Shown here piece by piece: positions 31,977 through 41,829 of a stretch of DNA of 45,530 nucleotides. This DNA comes from Erysipelatoclostridium sp. AM42-17 (GTDB lineage: Bacteria; Bacillota_I; Bacilli_A; Erysipelotrichales; Coprobacillaceae). The notes below the pieces were generated by a model. It saw only the letters and a program-made list of their open reading frames with translations, was not told the origin of the DNA and ran no database searches. Position 1 is the stretch's first letter; each line of letters begins with the position of its first letter. The DNA is taken from NCBI RefSeq assembly GCF_003480255.1, contig NZ_QUIN01000022.1:1-45530 (forward strand), read 5' to 3'. A program made the translations under genes and the position numbers.

Positions 31977-33410
31977 ATGTCTTGTACAACTTTGTTAGTA
32001 GGTAAAAATGCATCTTATGATGGATCAACAATGATTGCTAGAAATGATGATTCTGGGGCTGATGGTTTTACTCCAAAGAAATTTGTAGTGATTTCTAAAG
32101 AAGAAAAAATATATAAATCAGTTCTATCTCATTTAGAAATAGAATTACCAGATAATCCTATGTCTTTTACTGCCATGCCAAACGCGGTAGAGGGAAAAGG
32201 AATCTGGGCTGCAAGTGGTATTAATGAGGAAAATGTTGCGATGACAGCAACAGAAACCATTACATCTAATCCACGCGTGTTAGGCGCAGATCCTTTAGTA
32301 GAATATGATGAAATGAATCATATGCCTGGTGGAATTGGCGAGGAAGATATTGTTTATATTGTTTTACCTTACATTCATAGTGCTCGTGAGGGTGTGATAA
32401 GATTAGGAAGTTTATTAGAAAAATATGGAACTTATGAAATGAATGGTATTGCATTTCAAGATCAAAATGAAATATGGTGGTTAGAAACAATTGGTGGTCA
32501 TCATTGGATTGCTAAAAGAGTACCTGATGATGAATATGTTGTTATGCCAAATCAATTTGGTATTGATTCTTTTGATTTACATGATGCTTTGACGACCCAA
32601 ATCAATCATATGTGTTCCCAAGATATGAAAGAATTTATCAATCAATATCATTTAAATCTTGCATTTGATGATAAATTTAATGCTCGTGATACTTTTGGAA
32701 GTCATGATGATTCCGATCATGTTTATAACACACCAAGAGCCTATGATATTGAAAGATACTTTAATCCGCGTTCTTTCCAACATCTTCCAAGTGATGACGA
32801 TATTCCATGGTCTCAAGTGCCAGAAAAGAAAATAACAGTAGAGGATGTTAAATATGCATTATCTTTACATTATCAAGGTACTGAATATGACCCTTATGGT
32901 CATTCTATAAAAAAAGGAATTTACCGTCCTATCGGTATTAATCGAAACGATTTTTTATCAGTAATCCAATTAAGAAATGATGTGCCTCAAGCTTATCAAG
33001 CTATTGAATGGGTAGCCTATGCATCAAATGTTTTTAATGCATTAGTTCCATTTTATGGAAGAATAGAAGAAACACCAGAATATTTAAATAACACAACAGC
33101 AACAGTTTCGACTGATAATTTTTATTGGTCAAGTCGTTTAATTGCAGCGATGGCAGATGCCTGTTATAAAAAATCAGCTATTCATATAGAGCGTTATCAA
33201 AAAAGTGTCATGGCTAAAGGGCATTATATTATTAATAAATATGATAATTTATTAAAAGAAGCAAACGATGAAAAATGCTTACTTCTTAAACATCAAGCTA
33301 ACCAAGAAATTGCTGAAATGTTGAAAAAGGAAACAGATAAAACCTTAGCGTTAGTCTTAAATGAATTAAGTCTTTCAATGAAAAATAAATTTGAACGTTC
33401 AGACGCCTAA
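31977..33410 (+). CDS. pepD: C69-family dipeptidase
   Basis: A 477-residue N-terminal-nucleophile hydrolase. MSCTTLLVGKNASYDGSTMI, then ARNDDS, is the family N-terminus, with Cys3 becoming the nucleophile after removal of the leader residues. Also visible are AVEGKGIWAASGINEENVAM and TATETI. No signal peptide, so a cytoplasmic dipeptidase with broad specificity is likely. The start follows GAGGAGGGAG. Monocistronic, with a terminator overlapping its stop. Confidence 0.95.
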   Translation: MSCTTLLVGKNASYDGSTMIARNDDSGADGFTPKKFVVISKEEKIYKSVLSHLEIELPDNPMSFTAMPNAVEGKGIWAASGINEENVAMTATETITSNPRVLGADPLVEYDEMNHMPGGIGEEDIVYIVLPYIHSAREGVIRLGSLLEKYGTYEMNGIAFQDQNEIWWLETIGGHHWIAKRVPDDEYVVMPNQFGIDSFDLHDALTTQINHMCSQDMKEFINQYHLNLAFDDKFNARDTFGSHDDSDHVYNTPRAYDIERYFNPRSFQHLPSDDDIPWSQVPEKKITVEDVKYALSLHYQGTEYDPYGHSIKKGIYRPIGINRNDFLSVIQLRNDVPQAYQAIEWVAYASNVFNALVPFYGRIEETPEYLNNTTATVSTDNFYWSSRLIAAMADACYKKSAIHIERYQKSVMAKGHYIINKYDNLLKEANDEKCLLLKHQANQEIAEMLKKETDKTLALVLNELSLSMKNKFERSDA

Positions 33411-33441
33411 TAGAGGAACTTAATAAGTTCCTCTATTTAAA
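33409..33441 (+). terminator. pepD terminator
   Basis: AATAGAGGAAC (33409-33419) pairs with GTTCCTCTATT (33427-33437), ending in a short T/A tract. Confidence 0.78.
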
Positions 33442-33524
33442 TTTTCATAATTAGAAAAATATACAAAGTAAAAATATTTTAGTATAAGATTAGCCATAAT
33501 GATATTATTTTGGAAGGGTTTTAT

Positions 33525-34169
33525 ATGAAAATTAAGAGATTAATCATGTTAGTTGTATTTGTAATCATTGGTAGCATTGGGAGTGCATTAACTTTAAAGG
33601 CTGCAATTGGTGTTGGTGCGTGGGATGCTCTTGCACAAACAGGAAATGAAATTACGGGTATTCAAGTTGGAACGATTGGTATGTTTTTTAACTTTAGCTG
33701 TATTATTGTTCAAATTTTAGTATTAAAAAAGGATTTTAAAAAAATCCAATTATTACAAATTATAGTATGTCTTATATTAGGAAATATTGTTAATTTTGTA
33801 TTATATGATTTGCTGGGTTCAATTCATATTCATGAATACTGGATGAATGTGGCTATTTTAATTTCAGGATATATTATTTGTGCTTTTGGTGTTGGGGCTG
33901 TCATGGTTTTAGATATTGTTACTTTTGCATTAGAAGGGGCATGCATGGCAGTAAGTAAAAAGACGAATAAACCATTTCATGTATTAAGACAAAGTGTTGA
34001 TATTGTCAGTATTATGATTGCTTTAGTGGTAGGACTTGTATGCAATGTACCATTAGCCATAAGAGAAGGAACAATTATAGGAATGTTTTTGTTTGGTCCT
34101 TTAATGGGTATTTTTATGAAATGGCAAAAGCCACTTTTTAAAAAATTTGATCTTATTGATTATGATTAG
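33525..34169 (+). CDS. YczE/YitT-like integral membrane protein
   Basis: A 214-residue protein with five predicted membrane segments. The YczE-type opening IGSIGSALTLKAAIGVGAWD, then ALAQTGNEITGIQVGTIGMF, matches the conserved Gly-x-Gly-x-(W/F)-D loop after the first helix. The molecular function of the family is unknown; some Bacillus members affect surfactin production. The start at 33525 follows GGAAGGG. Its last 17 bases overlap the convergent vanZ-like gene. A second, more distant member lies at 37746-38357. Confidence 0.85.
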   Translation: MKIKRLIMLVVFVIIGSIGSALTLKAAIGVGAWDALAQTGNEITGIQVGTIGMFFNFSCIIVQILVLKKDFKKIQLLQIIVCLILGNIVNFVLYDLLGSIHIHEYWMNVAILISGYIICAFGVGAVMVLDIVTFALEGACMAVSKKTNKPFHVLRQSVDIVSIMIALVVGLVCNVPLAIREGTIIGMFLFGPLMGIFMKWQKPLFKKFDLIDYD

Positions 34170-34575
34170 AAAGCTTATGCTTTCTTTTTTTATAACAATA
34201 AATAACCAATGCCATAATAAAAGCACCAGTACAGTCAATGAGTACATCTCTTAATTGACCGGCTCTACCAGGGATAAATAATTGATGAAATTCATCACTG
34301 CATGCATATAGAAAAGTGATAAAAAAGCTGATTTTTAATGTGTATCTATTTTTAATTGTTTGATAAATTAAAAACAAGAGAATAGCATATTCTGACATAT
34401 GAGCACATTTTCTAATGATAAAAGAAAGTGTATTAGCTTTTATAGGAATGAAGTTAATTATAATATCAACAAAGAAAGAACTTTGATGAGATGATTCTTG
34501 TCCAGGTGTTTGTGACATAAAAAAGATGAATATCATCCATAAAATTGTAAATATTAAGTATCTATATTTTTTCAT
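34153..34575 (-). CDS. VanZ-like membrane protein
   Basis: A 140-residue protein with four predicted membrane segments. It has the VanZ-family pattern IFFMSQTPGQESSHQSS after helix 1, IRKCAHMSEYAILLFLI, and FLYACSDEFHQLFIPGRAGQ with RDVLIDCTGA. VanZ proteins lower teicoplanin sensitivity in some strains, but most homologues are of unknown function. I take the ATG at 34575. A TATAAT box ends only six bases before it with TTGTAA 17 bases further up, so the mRNA probably starts at the ATG itself (leaderless). The frame stays open further upstream without any ribosome binding site. Confidence 0.85.
   Translation of the reverse strand: MKKYRYLIFTILWMIFIFFMSQTPGQESSHQSSFFVDIIINFIPIKANTLSFIIRKCAHMSEYAILLFLIYQTIKNRYTLKISFFITFLYACSDEFHQLFIPGRAGQLRDVLIDCTGAFIMALVIYCYKKRKHKLSNHNQ
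34168..34192 (+). terminator. Terminator of the YczE-like gene
   Basis: AGAAAGC and GCTTTCT form a stem with a TTAT loop and T run; the hairpin lies inside the 3' coding end of the convergent vanZ-like gene. Confidence 0.75.
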
Positions 34576-34624
34576 GCTTGTATTATAACAAAGGATGAAA
34601 ATATTTACAAAAAATAAAATCATA

Positions 34625-34652
34625 TTTACAATTGTATACAACGTAGTATAAT
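34625..34652 (+). promoter_or_regulatory. Riboswitch/agcS promoter with embedded TTGTATACAA operator
   Basis: TTTACA (34625-34630) and TATAAT (34647-34652) have a 16-base spacer. The spacer contains the palindrome TTGTATACAA (34632-34641), identical to the core of the operator in the aconitase operon promoter. A GntR/FCD regulator bound here would block RNA polymerase. Confidence 0.7.
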
Positions 34653-34675
34653 AAAGTCGTATATCGGATGATAAT

Positions 34676-34819
34676 GGCGAAAGAGATCCTTAGATGGACA
34701 CCGAAGAATGAAAGATTTCAGGTAACAGGATCGCTATTGGACGAACCACTGGAGAGATTCGTTTGAACACCGAAGGAGCAAGCCTAGAAGGGTGAAACTC
34801 TCAGGTAAAAGGACAGTGG
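34676..34819 (+). promoter_or_regulatory. Tandem glycine riboswitch
   Basis: Two glycine (gcvT-type) aptamers lie in series. Aptamer 1 (about 34676-34737) has GAGATCC...ACACCGAAG...TTTCAGGTAACAGGATC. Aptamer 2 (34746-34819) has GGAGAG...ACACCGAAGGAGCAA...AAACTCTCAGGTAAAAGGAC, closed by CCACT/AGTGG. The ACCGAAG and CTCAGGTAAAAGGACA signatures are diagnostic. The known family binds glycine; in front of an AGCS symporter it usually adjusts uptake or efflux to glycine supply. The switching element between 34820 and the start codon is not obvious by eye. Confidence 0.95.
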
Positions 34820-34874
34820 CTTAATAGTTTTTTCATTATTAATTCCGACTAATTTATTAGGAGGAGTTTTTTTT

Positions 34875-36236
34875 ATGCAAATGATTACCAATATCTTAAA
34901 ACAAATTAATAGTTATATATGGGGGATGCCATTAATTTGTTTATTGTTAGGAACAGGAATTTATTTTACTTTTCATCTAAAATTAATTCAGTTAACAAAA
35001 TTAAAATTAGCTTTTCGCTGTATTTTTAAAAAGACTGAGCAAGAATCAGGAGATGTCAGCAGTTTTCAAGCATTATGTACAGCACTTTCATCAACGATTG
35101 GAACAGGAAATATTGTTGGTGTTGCTACAGCGATAGTAGCAGGGGGACCTGGTGCGTTATTTTGGATGTGGGTTTCTGCTTTTTTTGGAATGGCAACAAA
35201 ATATGCAGAGGGATTACTTGCTATTCGCTACCGTGTTAAAGATGAAAATAATCAAATGGCAGGGGGACCTATGTATTATTTAGAAAGAGGATTACATAGT
35301 CCATTTTTAGCCAAATTATTTGCTTTTTTTGGTGTAGCTGTAGCTTTACTTGGGATAGGAACATTTACTCAAGTTAAATCTATTTCCGATGCACTTACAA
35401 TGTCATTTCATATACCTCGCTATATTACAGCGATTATTTTAACTATTGCAGTAGCTTTTATCACTATTGGTGGAATCAAGAGAATTGCATCAGTAGCTGA
35501 AAAAGTCATTCCCCTTATGTGTGTGCTATATGTTGGAGGAGTTGTACTTATTTTAATCACTCATATTACAATGATTCCTCAAACCCTAGCCATGATTATT
35601 AAAGCAGCTTTTACACCTCAAGCCGTTGTTGGTGGTGGAACTGGAGTTACAATGGCACTAGCAATGCAAAAAGGAATTAGTCGTGGGATTTTTTCAAACG
35701 AAAGCGGTCTAGGAAGTGCACCGATTGCAGCTGCTGCAGCAAAGACAGATTCATGTGTAGAACAGGGATTGGTATCAATGACAGGAACATTTATTGATAC
35801 TATTGTTATTTGTACAATGACAGGTCTCGCTATTTTACTTACACAATCACATACAACAGGATTAAATGGTGCAACCATGACATCACATGCTTTTTCAGTA
35901 GGTTTATTTATTCCTTTAATAGGTAAATATATTGTCAATATTGGTTTAGTATTCTTTGCTTTTACAACAATTATTGGATGGAATTATTATGGTGAAAGAT
36001 GCATTTATTACTTAAAGGGTATCAAAGCAATTAAATATTATAAACTTATTTATATTATCTTTATCGCAATTGGACCATTTATGTCATTAGACTTTATCTT
36101 TATCCTTGCAGATATTGTTAATGGATGTATGGCTATTCCAAATTTAATTGGATTAATTGGATTAAGAAAAGAAATCATCATGGAAACTGAAAATTATTTT
36201 GGTTACGAAGAACAAGAAGAATTAGTAATTGATTAA
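34875..36236 (+). CDS. agcS: AGCS-family alanine/glycine:cation symporter
   Basis: A 453-residue transporter with about ten membrane segments. Family motifs are ALSSTIGTGNIVGVATAIVA with GGPGALFWMW near the substrate site, GGPMYYLERG, ATKYAEGLLAIRYR and ISRGIFSNESGLGSAPIAAA. It couples sodium or proton entry to alanine or glycine movement. The start follows TAGGAGGAG. A tandem glycine riboswitch in its leader makes glycine the likely substrate. Its promoter also carries a probable GntR/FCD operator. A 16-bp terminator stem follows at the stop codon. Confidence 0.95.
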   Translation: MQMITNILKQINSYIWGMPLICLLLGTGIYFTFHLKLIQLTKLKLAFRCIFKKTEQESGDVSSFQALCTALSSTIGTGNIVGVATAIVAGGPGALFWMWVSAFFGMATKYAEGLLAIRYRVKDENNQMAGGPMYYLERGLHSPFLAKLFAFFGVAVALLGIGTFTQVKSISDALTMSFHIPRYITAIILTIAVAFITIGGIKRIASVAEKVIPLMCVLYVGGVVLILITHITMIPQTLAMIIKAAFTPQAVVGGGTGVTMALAMQKGISRGIFSNESGLGSAPIAAAAAKTDSCVEQGLVSMTGTFIDTIVICTMTGLAILLTQSHTTGLNGATMTSHAFSVGLFIPLIGKYIVNIGLVFFAFTTIIGWNYYGERCIYYLKGIKAIKYYKLIYIIFIAIGPFMSLDFIFILADIVNGCMAIPNLIGLIGLRKEIIMETENYFGYEEQEELVID

Positions 36237-36273
36237 AATATGCGTATTCTTTTAAAGAATACGCATATTTTTA
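36236..36273 (+). terminator. agcS terminator
   Basis: A perfect 16-bp stem (36236-36251 with 36255-36270) has a 3-base loop and trailing T run. Confidence 0.9.
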
Positions 36274-36289
36274 TCTTGGAGGGATCTTC

Positions 36290-36829
36290 GTGAATTGTAT
36301 AAATCATTATTTAAATGAATATCAAAATATTATTAATAAGATGTATTGTAAGATGATGAGTGTCTGTTTAAGTGATAGTATTTCATATAATTTTATTGTC
36401 CAATTTTTACCTTATCGTTATGCAGGAATAAAAATAAGTGCCAATTTGTTAAATTACTCATTAAATGAGGATGTCCAAGATATCGCTTTTTCAATTATTA
36501 AAGAACAAACATCAGGAATTAACAATATGCTGGAGGTAAAAGATCAAGCAAAGGATTTAAAAAATACTTATCAAGATTTACAGAAACATCAAGAAAAGAT
36601 GAATCAAATAATTGAAGCTATGCTTGAAAAAATGACGATGATTTGTAAGGACAACATTAATCAATTATATCTTGAACAAATGCTGATTTATTATCAAGCA
36701 GGTATTGATATGGCTAAAGAAACAATTCAATATCATGTCATTGAAGCATTACAACCGATATTAGAAGGTATTATTTATCATCAACAACAAACAATTGATC
36801 AAATCAATAAAATTAAAGAGAATAGTTGA
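36290..36829 (+). CDS. DUF305/ferritin-like tandem-domain protein
   Basis: A 179-residue all-helical protein with no membrane segment. Two halves look related. YRYAGIKISANLLNYSLNED with IAFSIIKEQTSGINNML (about 43-83) and YYQAGIDMAKETIQYHVIEA with LEGIIYHQQQTIDQI (about 131-175) both follow the DUF305 pattern HHxxAIxMA...LxxxIIxxQxxxIxxM. The His-His pair of true DUF305 proteins is Tyr-Arg in the first half and Tyr-Tyr in the second, so metal binding may be lost. It starts with GTG after GGAGGG, just behind the agcS terminator. Function unknown. Confidence 0.6.
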   Translation: MNCINHYLNEYQNIINKMYCKMMSVCLSDSISYNFIVQFLPYRYAGIKISANLLNYSLNEDVQDIAFSIIKEQTSGINNMLEVKDQAKDLKNTYQDLQKHQEKMNQIIEAMLEKMTMICKDNINQLYLEQMLIYYQAGIDMAKETIQYHVIEALQPILEGIIYHQQQTIDQINKIKENS

Positions 36830-36847
36830 TTATAATGAATGACAAAG

Positions 36848-36878
36848 AGGATAATCTATTTAAGGTTATCCTTTTTAT
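36848..36878. terminator. Shared terminator, DUF305-like and LysR genes
   Basis: AGGATAATCT (36848-36857) pairs with AGGTTATCCT (36863-36872) with wobble, flanked by A and T runs, between two convergent genes. Confidence 0.75.
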
Positions 36879-37647
36879 ATGTTTGTAAAACATAATCAAT
36901 AACATGGCTTAATGCAAAATTAGTATGATTGTTTAAATAGAAAAAACATAGTGGTGAAGAAACAAAAGTATCTTCATAATTGAAGTTTTTTGCATATTGA
37001 TTATATTCAATAAAATCATGAAGAATCGCATAGCCTTCTTTTAGACATAATTTGAGTAACGTTTGTTCTAATTCTTGGTGATTTTCATCATCTTGAACAT
37101 CATATATTAAAGGAAGTGTACTGAGGTTACATTCACGATGGTAATACTTTCTTAGATAACTATTTTTTAGAACACATTTAGAAAATGATTGAGTTTCATT
37201 ATGCTCGTACATAATAATAGCGTCTAATTGATGATCTTTAAAAAGATCAAGTAGAACTTGGCGAGGATAGGCTTGGTATTGGAATTGTATGAGAGGAAAT
37301 TGATTTTTTAATTTCTCTAATAAATCAAGTAAAACTTGGTGCTCACAGGCTTTGATGAATCCAAGTTTAATTATCCCGCTTTTTCCTCTTTTATATTCTT
37401 TAATTGCTTCATAACTTAAATTCACATCATGTAATATTTGTTTGGCATAAGGAAGGAAAGTTTTACCTTCTTGAGAGAGAACAACTTCTTTTTTTGTTCT
37501 TAAAAATAAAGTTAAGTCAAGATCATGTTCTAGGTTTTGTATTTGTTTTGTTATCGCAGTTTGACTGATATAAAAGTTTTTGGCTGTTTTTGTAAAATTT
37601 AATGTAGACGCTAGATCGACGAAATATTCTAGTTGCTTGATGTTCAT
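36856..37647 (-). CDS. LysR-family transcriptional regulator
   Basis: A 263-residue LysR protein. The helix-turn-helix covers residues 1-60 (MNIKQLEYFVDLASTLNFTK, then AKNFYISQTAITKQIQNLE), and the effector domain starts near 88 with GIIKLGFIKACEHQVLLDLL. It is somewhat shorter than the usual 290-300 residues. It is divergent from the second YczE-like membrane protein gene, the likely target. The 98-base gap contains two AT palindromes (37684-37695 and 37703-37712) of LysR-operator character. Confidence 0.92.
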   Translation of the reverse strand: MNIKQLEYFVDLASTLNFTKTAKNFYISQTAITKQIQNLEHDLDLTLFLRTKKEVVLSQEGKTFLPYAKQILHDVNLSYEAIKEYKRGKSGIIKLGFIKACEHQVLLDLLEKLKNQFPLIQFQYQAYPRQVLLDLFKDHQLDAIIMYEHNETQSFSKCVLKNSYLRKYYHRECNLSTLPLIYDVQDDENHQELEQTLLKLCLKEGYAILHDFIEYNQYAKNFNYEDTFVSSPLCFFYLNNHTNFALSHVIDYVLQTYKKDNLK

Positions 37648-37683
37648 GTTATCACCTCATAAGATATAGTTATTATAATATGA

Positions 37684-37712
37684 AATATTAATATTGGAAA
37701 GTTATTAATATT
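37684..37712. promoter_or_regulatory. Paired AT palindromes, candidate LysR operator
   Basis: AATATTAATATT (37684-37695) and TTAATATTAA (37703-37712) are perfect dyads centred 18 bases apart between the divergent LysR and YczE-like genes. In AT-rich DNA such dyads also arise by chance. Confidence 0.4.
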
Positions 37713-37745
37713 AACTATACAATGCATAATGAAAAGAGGGATAAG

Positions 37746-38357
37746 ATGAAAAAATATGGATATTACATACTTGGAATGAATGTGTTAGCTTTAGGAATTA
37801 CATTGAATACATTATCTGGTTTAGGTGTAGGTGCTTTTAGCACCTTACCCTATGCTATAAGTCGGATTACTTTTTTAACTTTTGGTCAGGCTAATATTGT
37901 TTTTTATTTAATTTTTGTTTTATTACAAATCATAATTGAAAAACAAATAAAAACAACCTTTCTATTAGAAATACCGTTTTCATTTATATTTGGTTTTTTA
38001 GTTGATTTCTACCAATACTTGATACCTATTTTTCAAACAAATATCATTATGCAAATTATTTTATTATTACTGGGAAATACTTGTTGTGCATTAGGTGTAT
38101 TTTTGATGATATTAAGTCACCTTGTCATGACACCGGTAGATGGTTTAGTATTAAGTATTTCACAAACTTTTCATCAAAAATATTCATTATGTAAAAATTT
38201 ATTTGATATTTCTATGATAACAATAACAATCGTTGTTTGTTTATTATGTGGTAAACCTATATATGGAATAGGTATAGGTACTGTTTTTTCTGCATTTTAT
38301 ATTGGTAGAGTGATAGGAGTATGTGAAAAATATACATATAAAAAAAGCGAGTATTAA
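37746..38357 (+). CDS. YczE-like integral membrane protein
   Basis: A 203-residue protein with five predicted membrane segments. The loop TLSGLGVGAFSTLPYAISR, then ITFLTFGQANIVFY, after helix 1 is the counterpart of the Gly-rich loop in the other YczE-like protein. The region GNTCCALGVFLMILSHLVMT, then PVDGLVLSIS, corresponds to its AFGVGAVMVLDIVTF segment. The frame extends upstream to an ATG at 37722, but AGAGGG at about 37734 fixes the start at 37746. It probably answers to the divergent LysR regulator. Function unknown. Confidence 0.82.
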   Translation: MKKYGYYILGMNVLALGITLNTLSGLGVGAFSTLPYAISRITFLTFGQANIVFYLIFVLLQIIIEKQIKTTFLLEIPFSFIFGFLVDFYQYLIPIFQTNIIMQIILLLLGNTCCALGVFLMILSHLVMTPVDGLVLSISQTFHQKYSLCKNLFDISMITITIVVCLLCGKPIYGIGIGTVFSAFYIGRVIGVCEKYTYKKSEY

Positions 38358-38365
38358 CTCGCTTT

Positions 38366-38367
<2 letters not shown>
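38342..38367. terminator. Bidirectional terminator
   Basis: AAAAAGCGAGT (38342-38352) pairs with ACTCGCTTTTT (38357-38367); the stop codon of the membrane-protein gene sits in the loop. It also serves the convergent glucosidase gene. Confidence 0.88.
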
Positions 38368-39784
<1,417 letters not shown>

Positions 39785-39871
39785 TTATATTTCCTCCTTG
39801 ATTTACACGCCTATTATACATAAATTAATTAAAAAACATGATTATTTTTAAAATATGAAAAAATGGCAGTC

Positions 39872-41716
39872 TTACATTTGTAATGACTCCCATTTTTCAT
39901 ATAAGTTTTCTAATTCATTTTCATTTTCTTCTATTTGACTTTGTAAATCATTATATCTTTGATAATCGTCCATGACTTCATCACTTCTTAATTCTGTTTG
40001 CATTTCCTTGATTTTTTCTTCTAAAGCACTAATTTGACGTTCAACCTTTTTAATTTCATTTTTAGTTTTACGATCAATGGTTTGTTGTACTTTTGTTTGT
40101 TTGACTTCTTCTTTTATTATAGCTGGCTGCTTAGATAAAAGGTAATCCTCATAGCGACCATTATAACTAATTGTACCTTCTTTTGTTATTTCAACAATAC
40201 GAGATGCAACTTTATTAATAAAATAACGATCATGACTGATAAATAAAATGGTTCCTGTAAATTGTAACAAAGCATCTTCTAAGACTTCCTTAGAAGCAAT
40301 ATCTAAATGGTTAGTTGGTTCATCTAAAATAAGTAAATTCGCTTGTTTTAAAAGAATCTTAGTAAGAACAACACGCCCTTTTTCACCACCAGAAAGCATG
40401 GCGATATCTTTAAAAACATCTTCACCTCTAAAATTAAAGAGAGCTAAAGTGCTACGAATTTCTTGATTTGTCATTCTTGGATAAGTATCAGAAATTTCAT
40501 CAAAAATAGTCTTATTCATATTTAAAGAAGTATGTTCTTGATCATAATAAGCTAAATCTACATGACTACCAAATTTAATCTTACCATGACTAATAGGAAG
40601 GAGTCCCATGATGGCTTTGAACAAAGTTGTTTTGCCAATTCCGTTTTCTCCCACGATAGCAACGCGTTCATTCTTTTTAATATCTAAGTTACAATGTTCA
40701 AAAACAAGGTCTTGATAGCGAACAGCTAAATCTTCTACCTTTAAAACATCATAACCAGATTCTTTAAGAGGAGTAAAGTTGATAGTTATTGTAGAAGGCA
40801 AACTTTCAGGACGATCGATGCGTTCTATTTTTGCAAGTTGTTTTTCTTTAGATTCAGCACGTTTAATACTCTTTTCACGATTAAATGATTTTAAAGTATC
40901 AATGCTCTCTTGCATTTTTTTAATTTCTTTTTGTTGGTTTAAGTAATGTTTTAAATCAATCGCTCTTTGGGTTTTCTTTCTTAGTGCATATTCTTCATAA
41001 CGACATTGATAGCTTGATGCTTTACCATTTTCTATTTCGATAATTTTATTAGAAACAGTATCAATGAAGTAACGATCATGGCTGACAAGAATTAAAGCAT
41101 TTTTATAACCTTTTAAATAGTTTTCTAAAAAGGTGATAGCCTCACTATCTAAATGGTTAGTTGGTTCATCTAGAATAAGTAACTTAGGTTCTTCTAGTAA
41201 TAAACAAGCCAAAGCTAATCTTGTTTTTTGTCCTCCGGAAAGTTGACCAACCAATAAATCAAATTCATCTTCTTGAAAACCTAACCCTTTTAAAATACCG
41301 ATTATTTTACTTGGATAACTAAAGCCATCTTTTTCTTGAAATTGATGACTTAATTGATCGTATTCATTTAATATAGGTTCACTATGATCTTCTTTCATAA
41401 TGAGTTCTAATTCACGCATACGATTTTCTATTTTAATTAAAGGTTTAAAAACAGCTAAAGCAATCTGGTAAATCGATAAAGTAGGATCCATTGTTTGTTG
41501 TTGTTTTAAATAGCCGATTGTTAAATCACGGCTTTTAAATAAATCACCACTATCATATTCTTCTTCACCTAATATGATTTTTAGAATCGTTGTTTTACCA
41601 GCGCCATTTACACCTATAATTGAAATTTTATCATGATTATCAACTTTAAAAGTAATATCCTTTAATAAAGGAATACCTTGAAATGATTTTGTAATTTTTG
41701 AAAGTTCGATTAACAT
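39872..41716 (-). CDS. ABC-F family ATPase (YdiF-like)
   Basis: A 614-residue soluble protein with two ATPase domains and no membrane segments. Walker A motifs are GVNGAGKTT and GENGIGKTT, signatures LSGGQKTR and LSGGEKGR, and Walker B LLILDEPTNHLD occurs in both halves. Between them is the interdomain linker (about 240-315, with YEEYALRKKTQ). A charged coiled coil forms the C-terminus (about 540-614). ABC-F proteins bind the ribosomal E site and act on translation or antibiotic protection; this domain set resembles Bacillus YdiF. I take the ATG at 41716 following GGTGAT rather than the codon at 41731. Confidence 0.94.
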   Translation of the reverse strand: MLIELSKITKSFQGIPLLKDITFKVDNHDKISIIGVNGAGKTTILKIILGEEEYDSGDLFKSRDLTIGYLKQQQTMDPTLSIYQIALAVFKPLIKIENRMRELELIMKEDHSEPILNEYDQLSHQFQEKDGFSYPSKIIGILKGLGFQEDEFDLLVGQLSGGQKTRLALACLLLEEPKLLILDEPTNHLDSEAITFLENYLKGYKNALILVSHDRYFIDTVSNKIIEIENGKASSYQCRYEEYALRKKTQRAIDLKHYLNQQKEIKKMQESIDTLKSFNREKSIKRAESKEKQLAKIERIDRPESLPSTITINFTPLKESGYDVLKVEDLAVRYQDLVFEHCNLDIKKNERVAIVGENGIGKTTLFKAIMGLLPISHGKIKFGSHVDLAYYDQEHTSLNMNKTIFDEISDTYPRMTNQEIRSTLALFNFRGEDVFKDIAMLSGGEKGRVVLTKILLKQANLLILDEPTNHLDIASKEVLEDALLQFTGTILFISHDRYFINKVASRIVEITKEGTISYNGRYEDYLLSKQPAIIKEEVKQTKVQQTIDRKTKNEIKKVERQISALEEKIKEMQTELRSDEVMDDYQRYNDLQSQIEENENELENLYEKWESLQM

Positions 41717-41772
41717 ATTATCACCGCTCATATTTTATCAAATATAGATTATAAGAACAATGAAAAATAAGG

Positions 41773-41812
41773 TTGTAATGGAAATTGCTTTAATGTATAA
41801 TTGTATACAATT
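41773..41812 (+). promoter_or_regulatory. Aconitase operon promoter with AATTGTATACAATT operator
   Basis: TTGTAA (41773-41778) and TATAAT (41796-41801) have a 17-base spacer. AATTGTATACAATT (41799-41812) is a perfect 14-bp palindrome covering the end of the -10 box and the start site. The shape fits FCD-type GntR operators (TNGTNNNACNA-like). The operon's last gene encodes such a regulator, so autorepression is likely. Confidence 0.8.
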
Positions 41813-41829
41813 AAGGGGGATGACAAAAA

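Noticed and set aside
35618..35938. 106-codon antisense frame inside agcS
   Set aside because: Shadow of the sense gene; composition (many Pro, Val, Thr) is typical of reverse-complement reading.
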